The notes below the pieces were generated by a model that saw nothing but the letters and a program-made list of their open reading frames with translations, was not told where the DNA came from and made no database searches. From an uncultured Flavonifractor sp. (lineage in GTDB: Bacteria > Bacillota > Clostridia > Oscillospirales > Oscillospiraceae), in contig CAJUDT010000016.1 of assembly GCA_910585415.1 (NCBI GenBank), forward strand, positions 1-22,363: 22,363 nt of DNA, given 5' to 3'. Each line of letters starts with the position of its first letter. The first letter of the stretch is position 1. Positions 22,354 to 22,363 of the stretch are shown piece by piece. Both the position numbers and the translations under genes were made by a program.

Positions 22354-22363
22354 CTTGACCGGC

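Noticed and set aside
22351..22363. CtsR operator
   Set aside because: Only one imperfect heptad (GGTCAAG on the minus strand) is visible and the second repeat is absent. It is kept only as part of a finding about the clpC leader.

Overview
The window looks like chromosomal DNA of a GC-rich (visually about 60% or more) anaerobic member of the Bacillota, most likely class Clostridia near the Oscillospiraceae (Flavonifractor/Oscillibacter/Lawsonibacter-like). The evidence is the gene set: ClpC with a UVR motif, DUF951, two DUF4358 lipoproteins, an SLH-anchored protein, Firmicutes-type Shine-Dalgarno sites (AGGAGG, AAGGAGG) and good sigma-A promoters (TTGACA-17-TACAAT). No tRNA, rRNA, CRISPR, transposase or integrase gene was seen. 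The genus assignment is an inference.

Layout. Positions 1-211 hold a perfect 12-bp inverted repeat followed by an almost T-free stretch leading into uvrC. From 212 to 4790 four genes run on the + strand with two 4-base ATGA overlaps: uvrC, a DUF4358/transglutaminase-like lipoprotein, a DUF951 protein and hisC. An AT-rich, SUKH-4-like immunity gene (4826-5380) follows and ends at a strong hairpin terminator. A new promoter at about 5569 starts a three-gene export cassette (5642-10117): a MacB-type ATPase, a 770-residue FtsX-type permease and a lipoprotein adaptor with two tandem lipoyl units. A near-consensus promoter at 10254 then drives a DUF815 AAA+ ATPase. Its stop codon lies in the loop of the first hairpin of a roughly 200-bp chain of five hairpins (11507-11708). 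After that come a radical SAM protein (PflX/COG1313-like) and a MATE transporter.

From 14224 the orientation changes. A bidirectional terminator separates the MATE gene from a minus-strand secreted C39-like peptidase/SLH protein. The next minus-strand gene is a lipoprotein with a DUF4163/DUF3298 C-terminus. Its promoter is back-to-back with that of recQ (+). recQ converges, across a strong hairpin, on a minus-strand pair: clpC and a small DUF4358 lipoprotein that starts 3 nt after the clpC stop codon.

Functionally the window mixes DNA repair (UvrC, RecQ), protein quality control (ClpC, DUF815 ATPase), histidine synthesis (HisC), export (ABC cassette, MATE) and at least four exported cell-envelope proteins of unknown substrate. 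The most unusual items are the hairpin-chain repeat, the T-depleted leader, the DUF4358-transglutaminase fusion, the clpC-coupled DUF4358 lipoprotein, the C39-like/SLH protein, the double-unit adaptor and the orphan immunity-like gene.
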